From positions 1 to 14,148 of the forward strand of contig CAZMCN010000049.1 of assembly GCA_964564845.1 (NCBI GenBank): 14,148 nt of DNA. The letters run 5' to 3'. This document shows, in pieces, positions 1 to 6,896 of the stretch. The number at the start of each line of letters is the position of its first letter. Within the stretch, counting starts at the first letter, position 1. Below the pieces are notes generated by a model. That model was not told the origin of the DNA. It saw nothing but the letters and a program-made list of their open reading frames with translations, and made no database searches. The translations under genes and the position numbers were made by a program. This stretch comes from CAYXPG01 sp964564845 (GTDB lineage: Bacteria; Planctomycetota; Phycisphaerae; Sedimentisphaerales; Anaerobacaceae).

Positions 1-25
1 ACGGTCCGATAGTGTACCTTCGGCC

Positions 26-1426
26 CTAATTTTCGAAGATTGCTTTTGCTATATCATTGATTGGTTTACGGCTTTTGAAGTTATTGTTGCTCAGGATGGA
101 AAAAATATAATCACCCTCGTCGGTGGCGCATATCCCTGAAAAGGATTTAACGCCGCCGATATAACCGGTCTTGCCGAAAATTCTGCCTTTGTATTTTTCT
201 TCTTTGAAATATTTTGCGATTGTACCATCTCCCCCCCCTACCGCAAGTGAGTCCTTAAAAAGCTGTCGGTTTTTGCTTTTGTAAACATAGAGCAGGACTT
301 TAGTTACGGCATTTGCGCTGAGTCTATTATCTCTGCTCAGGCCGCTGCCGTCATCGATAAAAAATTCCTTTTTATCGATTCCAATGCTGCGCAGATAATG
401 TGAAACTGCTTTTTGTCCATCGGCCCAGCTTCCGTTTTTCTTATAAGGATTGGTGTTGGCAGCAATGGTTTTAAGCAGCGCTTCGGCTGCTAAACCGAAG
501 CTGTTTTTGTTACACCTGGCAAGACAATCAGCGAGAGGTGTGTTGTATTCGGCAATTTCCTTGAAATTATAATTGCTGTCCAGTTCTTTTTCGATGAGTT
601 GGCCCTGCACTTTTATACCGGCTTTGTTTAAGTTTTCCGCTAATAAGAACCCGAAAAAGGCGGCTGGTCTTTCAATAGCGACGGCAAACGGCTCTGTTTG
701 TTTTTTGCATTTGCCGTGAACAACAATTTTATTAATTTCCTGTTTTCTGTATGAGCCTATTATACTTGCACCCTTTGAAATTGGTTTTACCTTGTTTGTG
801 ATTTTAACATAGTCTGTTTTCGGCTCGACAAAAACGGTTACTTTTCCGCCGGTATTTTTTGCAGCGATGTCTATACAATTGCCGTTGTAATTCAGGCCGC
901 ATACTTCGCAGGCATACCACTTATTGAGCTGCTCGACAGGCCAATTAGGATGGACCCGCTCATCATCAAATATGCTGCTGTCAACAATAATATCCTTAAT
1001 AGCTTTTGTGCCGTTTTTCTTTAGCGCTGCGGTTATGTCTTCAAAAATCCAGTTGGTTTTTCGACCATACTTTACATCGGTAATTTTATCACCTAATAAC
1101 GGGTCGCCGCTGCCTATTACAATGAGCGCATCGCCGTACAGTCCTACTTGTGTTTTAAATTCATAATCCGGGCCTAAAAATTCCAGCGCTGCTGCGGTAA
1201 CGATTATTTTCATATTCGAGGCCGGTACAAAAGGTTTGTTTGCATTATGGCTGTATATGGTTTTGCCGGTATCGGCTTTTACGATGTGAACGGAAAACTG
1301 GACTTTCTTTTGTGAAAGCTGGTTGATAATGGCGTTGATTCGCTTCGCCAAATCGGCCCTTGCAAAGCCGGCGAGGCAAATACTAAATACGACTGTAACC
1401 AGTAACTTTTTCATTTGCGATTTCAT
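26..1426 (-). CDS. dacB: D-alanyl-D-alanine carboxypeptidase/endopeptidase, PBP4 (peptidase S13) family
   Basis: Periplasmic penicillin-binding protein of the PBP4 class, which removes terminal D-Ala from peptidoglycan stems or cuts DD cross-links. I see a signal peptide (basic MKK, hydrophobic LLVTVVFSICLAGF, ARA then D), the acylation motif SxxK as PASNMK near residue 70, and the KTG motif as FGKTGYIGG near 419. The large inserted domains between SxxK and the second motif are typical of S13 enzymes. The second motif, normally SxN in the setting KNS-x-N-L-x-AEALL, reads KNSFGLAAEALL, so the Asn is replaced by Gly. Length (466 aa) is normal. I chose the ATG at 1426, which has AAGGA about 14 bases upstream; a TTG at 1453 gives a longer form and the ATG at 1414 a shorter one that starts directly at the signal peptide. 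It lies 61 bases after the racemase-like gene on the same strand, so both may share a transcript. A G8 run (231-238) lies inside the gene. Confidence 0.9.
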   Translation of the reverse strand: MKSQMKKLLVTVVFSICLAGFARADLAKRINAIINQLSQKKVQFSVHIVKADTGKTIYSHNANKPFVPASNMKIIVTAAALEFLGPDYEFKTQVGLYGDALIVIGSGDPLLGDKITDVKYGRKTNWIFEDITAALKKNGTKAIKDIIVDSSIFDDERVHPNWPVEQLNKWYACEVCGLNYNGNCIDIAAKNTGGKVTVFVEPKTDYVKITNKVKPISKGASIIGSYRKQEINKIVVHGKCKKQTEPFAVAIERPAAFFGFLLAENLNKAGIKVQGQLIEKELDSNYNFKEIAEYNTPLADCLARCNKNSFGLAAEALLKTIAANTNPYKKNGSWADGQKAVSHYLRSIGIDKKEFFIDDGSGLSRDNRLSANAVTKVLLYVYKSKNRQLFKDSLAVGGGDGTIAKYFKEEKYKGRIFGKTGYIGGVKSFSGICATDEGDYIFSILSNNNFKSRKPINDIAKAIFEN

Positions 1427-1487
1427 ACGGTGGTAATTATTCCTTGTTTTCAATGAGGAGTCAATTTTTGTTACTTACTATAGACCT

Positions 1488-2417
1488 TTATGGCCACCGG
1501 AAGAGGTCTTCTTTCATCTTATAGTTCACAAGGGCTTCGGCCGTCTTAGGTGAAATCGATTCTATAAACTGGTTAAGAGCATCTCCTCTTTCATGGAGGA
1601 TTTCAATTTTTGAGACAACTTCCACAGAGATGTCGGTTTTTTCAAAGCGATTCATTTTCTCGGGCTGAAAAAGGAAATCCGTCATAACATAATTCGGATT
1701 CAGAAATGCAATCGGTTTAACACGGCGTTTTTCGAATGCTTTTTGCCACAGGCCCAGGCAATAGCCGAAATGGGTGCAGTTGAGACTGACAGAGATTGGG
1801 CAATCGAGGGAAGGTAATTTGGCCAAAGCTTCATCAACGAGAGCACTGATGAGTTCGGCGGTTTTTTTGCTGTCGAAAGTACGGTCGATGTGGTGGGCCA
1901 GGTTTAGGCAGTTCTGAGTGATAATGCTCTCCGGCGAGATGCCTGCAGCTGTAAGTGCTTTGCGGTGGTTGTCCTCAGATATGGTCGTCTCGGTTGCAAA
2001 AATGATAACCTTAGTGTCCGGGGCTTTGCGAAGCTGTGCGTCAATGATTTCTACACCGGCCTCAATGATTCCAACGACCGGTGTTCCGGTTTTGCCGGCA
2101 AAGTCCGTATCACCGTATATCGTCGATAAGCTATTGCAGGCGATGAGAATCACATCCGGCTTATATCTTTTTTCCATAGCATAAAGTGCCTCGTTGAAGA
2201 TGCGCACCTTTTCGTCGTGGCTGTCAAGAGAGTTATAACCACTCTCGTTTGAAAAGAGCGCATTGAAAAAGACAAGATGGGCCTTTTTGAAAATACGGGC
2301 TGACCGTAATTTTCTCTCAAGGTCGGCAACAACGGAAAGTCCGCCCAGTCCAGAATCAGTTGCAACAATTGTAACTTTATCTTCGGGCAAACTAACTGTT
2401 TTTGGAACCTGCGGCAT
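1488..2417 (-). CDS. Asp/Glu racemase superfamily protein, divergent glutamate racemase (MurI-like)
   Basis: Cofactor-independent racemase fold with two catalytic cysteines; glutamate racemase makes D-Glu for peptidoglycan in the cytoplasm. Visible motifs: DSGLGGLSV at residues 21-29 (MurI: DSGVGGLTV), LIACNSLSTIY around Cys94 (MurI: ACNTASA), PVVGIIEAG at 113-121 (MurI: PVxGVxEPG), and LNCTHFGY with Cys214 and His216 (MurI: GCTHYPLL). Both cysteines, the first Asp-Ser and the His are present, so catalysis is plausible. At 309 aa it is about 40 residues longer than usual MurI, with an extra C-terminal tail, and the regions between motifs look divergent; it could be a second racemase or an enzyme acting on another acid. 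The ATG at 2417 has no obvious Shine-Dalgarno sequence. It sits between the antiporter and the PBP4 gene, which favours a cell-wall role. Confidence 0.78.
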   Translation of the reverse strand: MPQVPKTVSLPEDKVTIVATDSGLGGLSVVADLERKLRSARIFKKAHLVFFNALFSNESGYNSLDSHDEKVRIFNEALYAMEKRYKPDVILIACNSLSTIYGDTDFAGKTGTPVVGIIEAGVEIIDAQLRKAPDTKVIIFATETTISEDNHRKALTAAGISPESIITQNCLNLAHHIDRTFDSKKTAELISALVDEALAKLPSLDCPISVSLNCTHFGYCLGLWQKAFEKRRVKPIAFLNPNYVMTDFLFQPEKMNRFEKTDISVEVVSKIEILHERGDALNQFIESISPKTAEALVNYKMKEDLFRWP

Positions 2418-2507
2418 ATAAAATATATGATAAGACCACTCGAACTAATCGAAACAGCAATAACTAATGGCCTATTGAAATAAGCTTAATATCCGGTTTA
2501 TATTTCA

Positions 2508-4637
2508 CTACGGGTTATACGGAATAAAACCTGCCAGCAGAAAACATACTGATGCGGCTATAGCGGCGGTCGAACCGTATGGAATCTGCGTTCTGACGTG
2601 GTCTATATGGTTGCACCTGGCGCCGATTGAAGACATAATGCAGGTATCGGAGATTGGTGAACAGTGGTCTCCGAAAGTTCCTCCTGACAGCACTGCCGCT
2701 GCTGCGATATAGGGATTTCCGCCGCCTGCCACTGTCAGGGGCACAGCTATCGGCATACAAATCGCCCAGACGCCCCAGGAGGTCCCGGTTGCCAGGCCCA
2801 TCAAAGATGCCAGGATGAATATACCAAACGGCACGATACTTGCCGGAATAACATCACCGGCAATGTCCTGAAGATAAAATGCCCCTCCTATTCCTTCCGG
2901 CACACCCGCCCTTATAAGGTCGCCGAGTGTAATCGCCAATACAATAATCATACCGCCGATGATAGCCGACTTGCTGCCGTTAATGACATCGTCGAGGAAT
3001 TTTACAGGTTTCATCAACCCGCCCAGCGTATATTTGAAGAAGGCGGTAACAATACCAAGAGTGAAACTGGTAATCAGAATCTGGTTTCCGGTAAGAGGTA
3101 TCTGGGGAAGCGTTGTGAACTTGACAACGGTATAATTCCACAGGCCCAAAGTTATCAGACAGATGATAGATGCACCGAGCGGTAGCAGCATATCGGATAC
3201 CTTGCCTACTTTGAGCTTGGCTTCCAATTGCTCCTCTTGCTCTTCCGTCATTCCTTCCTGAAGTCTGGATGTATCATGGCCTTCGGCAGCTTCTTTGACG
3301 ACTTTTTTCATTGGGCCGAAATCCTTTATTTTTCTGTTGACGAGCAAAAACACAAAAATCAGCAGGCAAATACAGTAAAAATTATAGGGCACGGTTTGAA
3401 CCAGCCCCGCAAATCCATCTTCGCAGCCGGGTATATTATCCCGCATCAGCAGTGACATATATGCGATCCATCCTGAGATTGGTATAAGGGTGTTAATCGG
3501 CGCCGAAGTCGAATCTATCAGGAATGCCAGCTTGGCCCTGGACATCTTCATCCTGTCATAGATAGGCCTGAATACTGTTCCTGTCGCAAGTGAGCTGAAA
3601 TACGCGCTTGTAAAAAGACAGCAGCCCATAATTGCCGTTGCATTTTGTGCACCTCTTTGTGATTTGATTCTTGCAGAAATCCATTTTCCAAAGGCCATAG
3701 CTCCGCCGCTCCTGTCGAGAATAGTGATAAGCGCACCGAGCAGCAGCACACCCATAAGTACATAAGGTCTTTCGGGGTCCGACATAATTCCCATTCCCCT
3801 CAGCCCTATCTCCTCATTCTCGGCATGGCCTGCAATGGACTTGACTACATTTACCAGCGCAAAAGGAATGGAATGTCCCCAGCCATTTATGTGGGCATCC
3901 AGTATCAGTGTTCCGCTCATAATACCAAGAATGAGCGATTCGATAACTCGCTTTGTTGAGACCGCAAGGCCAACTGCGATGACAGCCGGCAGGAGCCCCC
4001 AAATGCCAAGGTGTCTCGGGGCAACAGCACCGTATTCCTTGAGTAAATGGGCGACTTCTGCGTTGTGCAGTTTTGCCCAGTGTAGTGGTGTTCGGCCATC
4101 TTTGGCTTTTATATTGGGGTCAGCTCCTTTGTCGAGCAAAAGTCCGGCAATCTGCAAATTTGACTCATAAGCCTTATAGAGTTCGCTGGTTTGAGCGATG
4201 AAGTGCAGAACAGTTCGGCCGTCTGCAGTTTTGGCGTTGAGGTCTGCACCGTTGGCGATTAAAAATTCTGCAAGAGAAGTATTTCCAAACCTTGTTACCA
4301 GGTGCAGAGCGGTTCTGCCGTCTGCGTCTTTAGCGTTGACATTTGCTCCTTTGCCGACGAGGAATTCGGTAATTTTTTGGTCGCTGTTAGATGCCGCCCA
4401 ATGTAAAGCCGTCATTTGGGAGTCATCGCTGGCATCGAGCAGTTCCGGCCATTTTGCCAATGTGGATTCAACGACTTCGAGGTTACCTTCCTTTGCCGCC
4501 TTGAGCAGAACTTTAGCTGGACTTAATTGGGCTGCTTTGGCGTAGGGGTCTGCATCGCTGCTCTGAGTTGCCCATACAGGAGCTGCCGCAATAAATAAAA
4601 CCGCCAGTGTTACGAACACTCTTTTAATGTTATCCAT
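2508..4637 (-). CDS. Signal peptide + ankyrin repeats + NhaC-family Na+/H+ antiporter fusion
   Basis: Predicted inner-membrane secondary transporter with an N-terminal ankyrin domain, 709 aa. Residues 1-23 (MDNIKRVFVTLAVLFIAAAPVWA) look like a cleavable signal peptide. Residues about 45-205 hold roughly five ankyrin repeats; four show clear TALHWA/TALHLV/TVLHFI/TPLHWA cores with GADxNAK-type hairpins. From about residue 212 to the end there are many hydrophobic segments of the NhaC family (Pfam Na_H_antiporter), with the hallmark GTSWGVWAICMPIAVPL and, near residues 652-690, FGDHCSPISDTCIMSSIG and HIDHVRTQIPYG. NhaC proteins exchange Na+ for H+, but relatives move amino or organic acids, so the substrate is open. 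With a signal peptide the ankyrin part should face the periplasm. I chose the ATG at 4637 because AAGGAAAAATT precedes it and a promoter lies at 4717-4745; the frame runs open to 4745, but only from a TTG inside that promoter. Confidence 0.88.
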   Translation of the reverse strand: MDNIKRVFVTLAVLFIAAAPVWATQSSDADPYAKAAQLSPAKVLLKAAKEGNLEVVESTLAKWPELLDASDDSQMTALHWAASNSDQKITEFLVGKGANVNAKDADGRTALHLVTRFGNTSLAEFLIANGADLNAKTADGRTVLHFIAQTSELYKAYESNLQIAGLLLDKGADPNIKAKDGRTPLHWAKLHNAEVAHLLKEYGAVAPRHLGIWGLLPAVIAVGLAVSTKRVIESLILGIMSGTLILDAHINGWGHSIPFALVNVVKSIAGHAENEEIGLRGMGIMSDPERPYVLMGVLLLGALITILDRSGGAMAFGKWISARIKSQRGAQNATAIMGCCLFTSAYFSSLATGTVFRPIYDRMKMSRAKLAFLIDSTSAPINTLIPISGWIAYMSLLMRDNIPGCEDGFAGLVQTVPYNFYCICLLIFVFLLVNRKIKDFGPMKKVVKEAAEGHDTSRLQEGMTEEQEEQLEAKLKVGKVSDMLLPLGASIICLITLGLWNYTVVKFTTLPQIPLTGNQILITSFTLGIVTAFFKYTLGGLMKPVKFLDDVINGSKSAIIGGMIIVLAITLGDLIRAGVPEGIGGAFYLQDIAGDVIPASIVPFGIFILASLMGLATGTSWGVWAICMPIAVPLTVAGGGNPYIAAAAVLSGGTFGDHCSPISDTCIMSSIGARCNHIDHVRTQIPYGSTAAIAASVCFLLAGFIPYNP

Positions 4638-4716
4638 AATTTTTCCTTTTCTTTGATATAATGTGCAGTTACTGCGACTAAAGGCCTCATCACCGCAGCC
4701 AAACCTAAGAAGGTTA

Positions 4717-4745
4717 CTTATAAACAATTCAAGGCTTAAATTCAA
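4717..4745 (-). promoter_or_regulatory. Candidate sigma70 promoter for the ankyrin-NhaC gene
   Basis: Read on the minus strand, TTGAAT (4745-4740), a 17-base spacer and TATAAG (4722-4717) match the -35/-10 consensus well. The start point would be near 4710, leaving a leader of about 70 bases before the ATG at 4637. This is a sequence match only. Confidence 0.45.
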
Positions 4746-4807
4746 ATATCTTATCCTGAAATTTTGAACTGGGGGGCAAATTAGACCGGAATTACTTCTG
4801 CCCGTTG

Positions 4808-4871
4808 ACCCCGTTAGAAGTAAGCCGCCTTCAGTAGTTACTGCGCCCTCAGTGCAGACTTCTAACGGGGT
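4808..4871. repeat. Long perfect inverted repeat (palindromic element, copy 1)
   Basis: The arm ACCCCGTTAGAAGT (4808-4821) and its exact reverse complement (4858-4871) form a 14-bp stem around a 36-base interior. The interior holds a small palindrome, CAGTAGTTACTG, at 4832-4843. A second copy of the same arm design occurs at 6783-6819. This copy lies in the divergent intergenic region (4638-4978) between the antiporter and larC promoters, so it is not a simple 3'-end terminator; no T-run follows it. A REP- or MITE-like dispersed repeat, or an operator for a dimeric regulator, are both possible. Confidence 0.7.
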
Positions 4872-4893
4872 TAAGCATAATGACTATTTGTGC

Positions 4894-4922
4894 TTGAATA
4901 AATCCTTACTGCATTAGATAAT
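4894..4922 (+). promoter_or_regulatory. larC: Candidate sigma70 promoter for larC
   Basis: TTGAAT (4894-4899), a 17-base spacer and GATAAT (4917-4922) are close to consensus. The predicted start near 4929 gives a leader of about 50 bases before the ATG at 4979. It begins 23 bases after the palindrome at 4808-4871. This is a sequence match only. Confidence 0.45.
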
Positions 4923-4978
4923 TGTGACAGTTCTATGGACTCCTAATGGATGACAACTGTTATCTTGAGGTTGATGTT

Positions 4979-5317
4979 ATGAAAATCGCCTATTTTGATT
5001 GTTTTGCCGGTGCCGGGGGTGATATGATTGTCGCTGCGATGCTTGACGCCGGACTCGATGCCGAATTTCTAAAAGCTCAACTTGCGATGCTTGGCGTAAA
5101 AAATCTCGATATAAAAATAACCGAAACCCAACGATGCGGCCTAAGAGCCGTCAGCTTCAAACCTGTCATCCCCAACCAAAGACAACATCGGAATCTGGAA
5201 GAAATAACCAAAATTATAAACCAAAGTAAAATAAGCAAACAGGCCAGGAAAACCGCTGTGAGCATATTTAAAAATCGCCCGGGCAGAAGGTACTGTTCAC
5301 AGCAAAGACCGCAATGA
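4979..5317 (+). CDS. larC: LarC, 5' part (nickel insertion protein), ends after a frameshift
   Basis: N-terminal part of LarC, which inserts Ni into pyridinium-3,5-bisthiocarboxylic acid mononucleotide (CTP-dependent in characterised LarC) to make the NPN cofactor of LarA-type racemases. MKIAYFDCFAGAGGDM and AAMLDAGLD are family hallmarks, followed by the HRNLEEI segment. Family similarity runs to SIFK at codon 98; after the A5 run at 5270-5274 the frame reads non-family residues (from RPGRR) and stops at 5317. Shifting one base forward restores family sequence (IARAEGTVHS, HFHEVGAIDSIVDIV). I start at the ATG at 4979, with GAGG 8 bases upstream; an in-frame ATG at 4946 would add 11 residues unlike the family. 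Whether this is programmed frameshifting, a real mutation or a sequencing error cannot be told here. No larA, larB or larE lies in the window. Confidence 0.85.
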   Translation: MKIAYFDCFAGAGGDMIVAAMLDAGLDAEFLKAQLAMLGVKNLDIKITETQRCGLRAVSFKPVIPNQRQHRNLEEITKIINQSKISKQARKTAVSIFKNRPGRRYCSQQRPQ

Positions 5318-6158
5318 TATTCACTTTCACGAAGTTGGCGCTATCGATTCAATCGTTGATATCGTATCGGCGTCTGTCGGTGTTGAGGCACTGGGAGTTG
5401 AGAGGGTTTATTGCTCAGCATTGAGTATTGGCGGCGGTATTGTTAAATGCGCTCACAGCGTACTGCCGGTTCCCGCACCTGCAACGGCTGAACTGATAAA
5501 AGGTGTGCCGGTTACAAGCGGGCCTGGCCAGTTTGAATTGCTGACTCCTACGGCAGCGGCAATTTTGACAACTATAACGGATGAATTTGGCCCGCTGCCG
5601 TCAATGAAAATCGAAACGGTAGGATATGGAGCAGGGACTCTGGATTCTGAAGAATTTCCGAATATTCTGCGGCTGACTCTGGGCCAAAGTGCGGATGAAG
5701 CTTCGGAAGATACAGATTCGGTCTGTCTGTTAGAGACAAACGTTGATGATGTGAGCGGTGAAGTGGTTGGCTCTGTGAGTGAGCAACTGCTTGAGTGTGG
5801 AGCGCTGGATGTTTTTACTACGCCAATCTATATGAAGCATAACCGCCCTGCCGTCAAAATAAGTGTGGTCTGTGAAATTGGGCTCGCAGAACAGGCCGAG
5901 CAGGTTATTTTCGAACAGGGGCTTACATTCGGGATTAGAAAACAGATTGTGCAAAGAAAGAAACTGGCCAGAGAGTTTGTTAGCGTTGAGACGGAGTTTG
6001 GTAAAATAAAAATAAAAAAGGGTTCCACCGGCGGGCAAATTGTGAATGTCAAGCCGGAACTTTCAGACTGTATTGAGGCCGCAAAGAAACATAATGTTGG
6101 GGTAAAAAAAATTATTGATGCCGCTATGGCCGAATACAACAAAAGCTTTGGTGGGTAG
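5274..6158 (+). CDS. larC: LarC, 3' part, in the +1 frame relative to the 5' part
   Basis: Remainder of LarC. There is no stop in this frame between the shift point (about 5274) and the terminal codon. Family segments in order: HFHEVGAIDSIVDIV, VYCSALSIGGGIVKCAHSVL, PVPAPATAELIKGVPV, LLTPTAAAILT, then the C-terminal domain with ETNVDDVSGEVVG, GALDVFTTPIYMKHNRPA and a closing KPELSDCIEAAKKHNV. Joined with the 5' part, the product would be about 392 residues, normal for LarC. Nothing downstream of the shift is degraded, which argues against an old pseudogene. The first ATG in this frame (5421) lies inside conserved sequence, after the HFHEVG segment, so independent initiation there would give an incomplete N-terminal domain. 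Confidence 0.85.
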   Translation: MARAEGTVHSKDRNDIHFHEVGAIDSIVDIVSASVGVEALGVERVYCSALSIGGGIVKCAHSVLPVPAPATAELIKGVPVTSGPGQFELLTPTAAAILTTITDEFGPLPSMKIETVGYGAGTLDSEEFPNILRLTLGQSADEASEDTDSVCLLETNVDDVSGEVVGSVSEQLLECGALDVFTTPIYMKHNRPAVKISVVCEIGLAEQAEQVIFEQGLTFGIRKQIVQRKKLAREFVSVETEFGKIKIKKGSTGGQIVNVKPELSDCIEAAKKHNVGVKKIIDAAMAEYNKSFGG

Positions 6159-6185
6159 TTACGGTAGGTTGGCATAGGCAGAAGC

Positions 6186-6213
6186 AATATCGATGAAGAT
6201 ATTCGATTTTTTT
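6186..6213 (+). terminator. Weak candidate intrinsic terminator after larC
   Basis: AATATC (6186-6191) and GATATT (6198-6203) form a 6-bp AT-rich stem with a 6-base loop, followed three bases later by seven Ts (6207-6213). The stem is too weak to be convincing, and the T-run is only 12 bases from the next gene's Shine-Dalgarno, so read-through into the lipoprotein gene is as likely. Confidence 0.22.
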
Positions 6214-6232
6214 AGCAGAAAGGAGCGCCGAA

Positions 6233-6616
6233 ATGCAAAAGAAGCAGGTTTTTATAACGATTTTACTTGTTGGGACGGCTGTATTTATTCAAGGTTGTGT
6301 TGTCGCTACGGTGGGAGCGGGAGCCGGGACGGTAGCTTATGTCAGGGGTGATTTGCAAACTGTTGAGTCAAAAAGCCTCGACGATGTTTACGAGGCGACG
6401 GAAAAGGCAATAAAAGAGCTTGGGTTAAACGTAACCAAAAAAACAAAAGACGCAATGTCAGCGACGATTGTTGCACGGGATGCACAGGACAAAAAAATTA
6501 CGATAAAACTTTCTGCGAGTGCGGAAGAGACAACCAAACTGTCGATTCGGATAGGTGTTTTTGGAAGCGAAACAAAATCTCGGCGCATCTATGAAGAAAT
6601 AAAGAAAAACCTTTAG
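6233..6616 (+). CDS. Small lipoprotein, DUF3568-like
   Basis: Secreted lipoprotein of 127 aa with no known activity. Residues 1-21 form a lipoprotein signal (MQKKQ, hydrophobic core, lipobox FIQGC with Cys22). VVATVGAGAGTVAYVRGDL follows, and then a small alpha/beta domain with SLDDVYEATEKAIKELGL, conversion to beta strands (MSATIVARD, KKITIKLS) and KLSIRIGVFGSE. This pattern (glycine-rich stretch after the lipid Cys, Y-G-D-L, then one small domain) matches DUF3568 proteins as I remember them. The start is well supported by AAAGGAG 8 bases before the ATG. It is 74 bases after larC on the same strand; a functional link to larC is not evident. Confidence 0.75.
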   Translation: MQKKQVFITILLVGTAVFIQGCVVATVGAGAGTVAYVRGDLQTVESKSLDDVYEATEKAIKELGLNVTKKTKDAMSATIVARDAQDKKITIKLSASAEETTKLSIRIGVFGSETKSRRIYEEIKKNL

Positions 6617-6709
6617 CATTGCCGGTTCCGGCTTTATCTTCGGCGCCAGCAGGATTGGCAATCTTAATCGCATAAGAGAAGTCGGATTGGGAAAGTTCAC
6701 AGAAGATTC

Positions 6710-6738
6710 TTGACTGTCAGGGCAAATGAGTATATAAA
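6710..6738 (+). promoter_or_regulatory. Candidate sigma70 promoter for the first paralogue gene
   Basis: TTGACT (6710-6715), a 17-base spacer and TATAAA (6733-6738) form a near-consensus promoter inside the 280-base gap 6617-6896. The start near 6745 would place the palindrome at 6783-6819 inside a leader of about 150 bases, where its RNA hairpin could act on transcript fate or translation. I see no convincing gene in the rest of this gap. Confidence 0.45.
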
Positions 6739-6782
6739 CGACTGCATTGTTCATAAGTGCTGTCGGAGACGGCGTAAAGTAA

Positions 6783-6819
6783 ACTCCGTTAGAAGGAGGC
6801 CGTTGATTTCTAACGGAGT
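6783..6819. repeat. Inverted repeat (palindromic element, copy 2)
   Basis: ACTCCGTTAGAA (6783-6794) and its exact reverse complement TTCTAACGGAGT (6808-6819) make a 12-bp stem with a 13-base loop. Against copy 1 (4808-4871) the third base of the left arm is T rather than C and the matching base of the right arm is A rather than G, so pairing is kept. The interior differs in length and sequence. No T-run follows. Confidence 0.7.
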
Positions 6820-6896
6820 AAACGGCAGAAAACAATTATGATTTAGCTCTGCCGCAGGTAGGTAACCGAGTTTTTATTCAAATTGGAGGTGTAAAA

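Noticed and set aside
3228..4545. Plus-strand open frames opposite the ankyrin-NhaC gene
   Set aside because: They are antisense shadows of a clear coding region, without domains or ribosome-binding sites.
4638..4745. A 36-residue N-terminal extension of the ankyrin-NhaC protein
   Set aside because: It starts with TTG inside the predicted promoter, contains no family sequence, and the internal ATG has both a ribosome-binding site and a signal peptide.
4979..6158. larC as a decayed pseudogene
   Set aside because: There is a single frame change and no other lesion; the C-terminal domain is fully intact, so decay is not supported, though a recent mutation cannot be excluded.
6458..6835. Minus-strand open frame of 125 codons opposite the lipoprotein gene and the following gap
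   Set aside because: It overlaps the well-supported lipoprotein gene, runs through the palindrome, has no recognisable domain, and its start falls beside the repeat.
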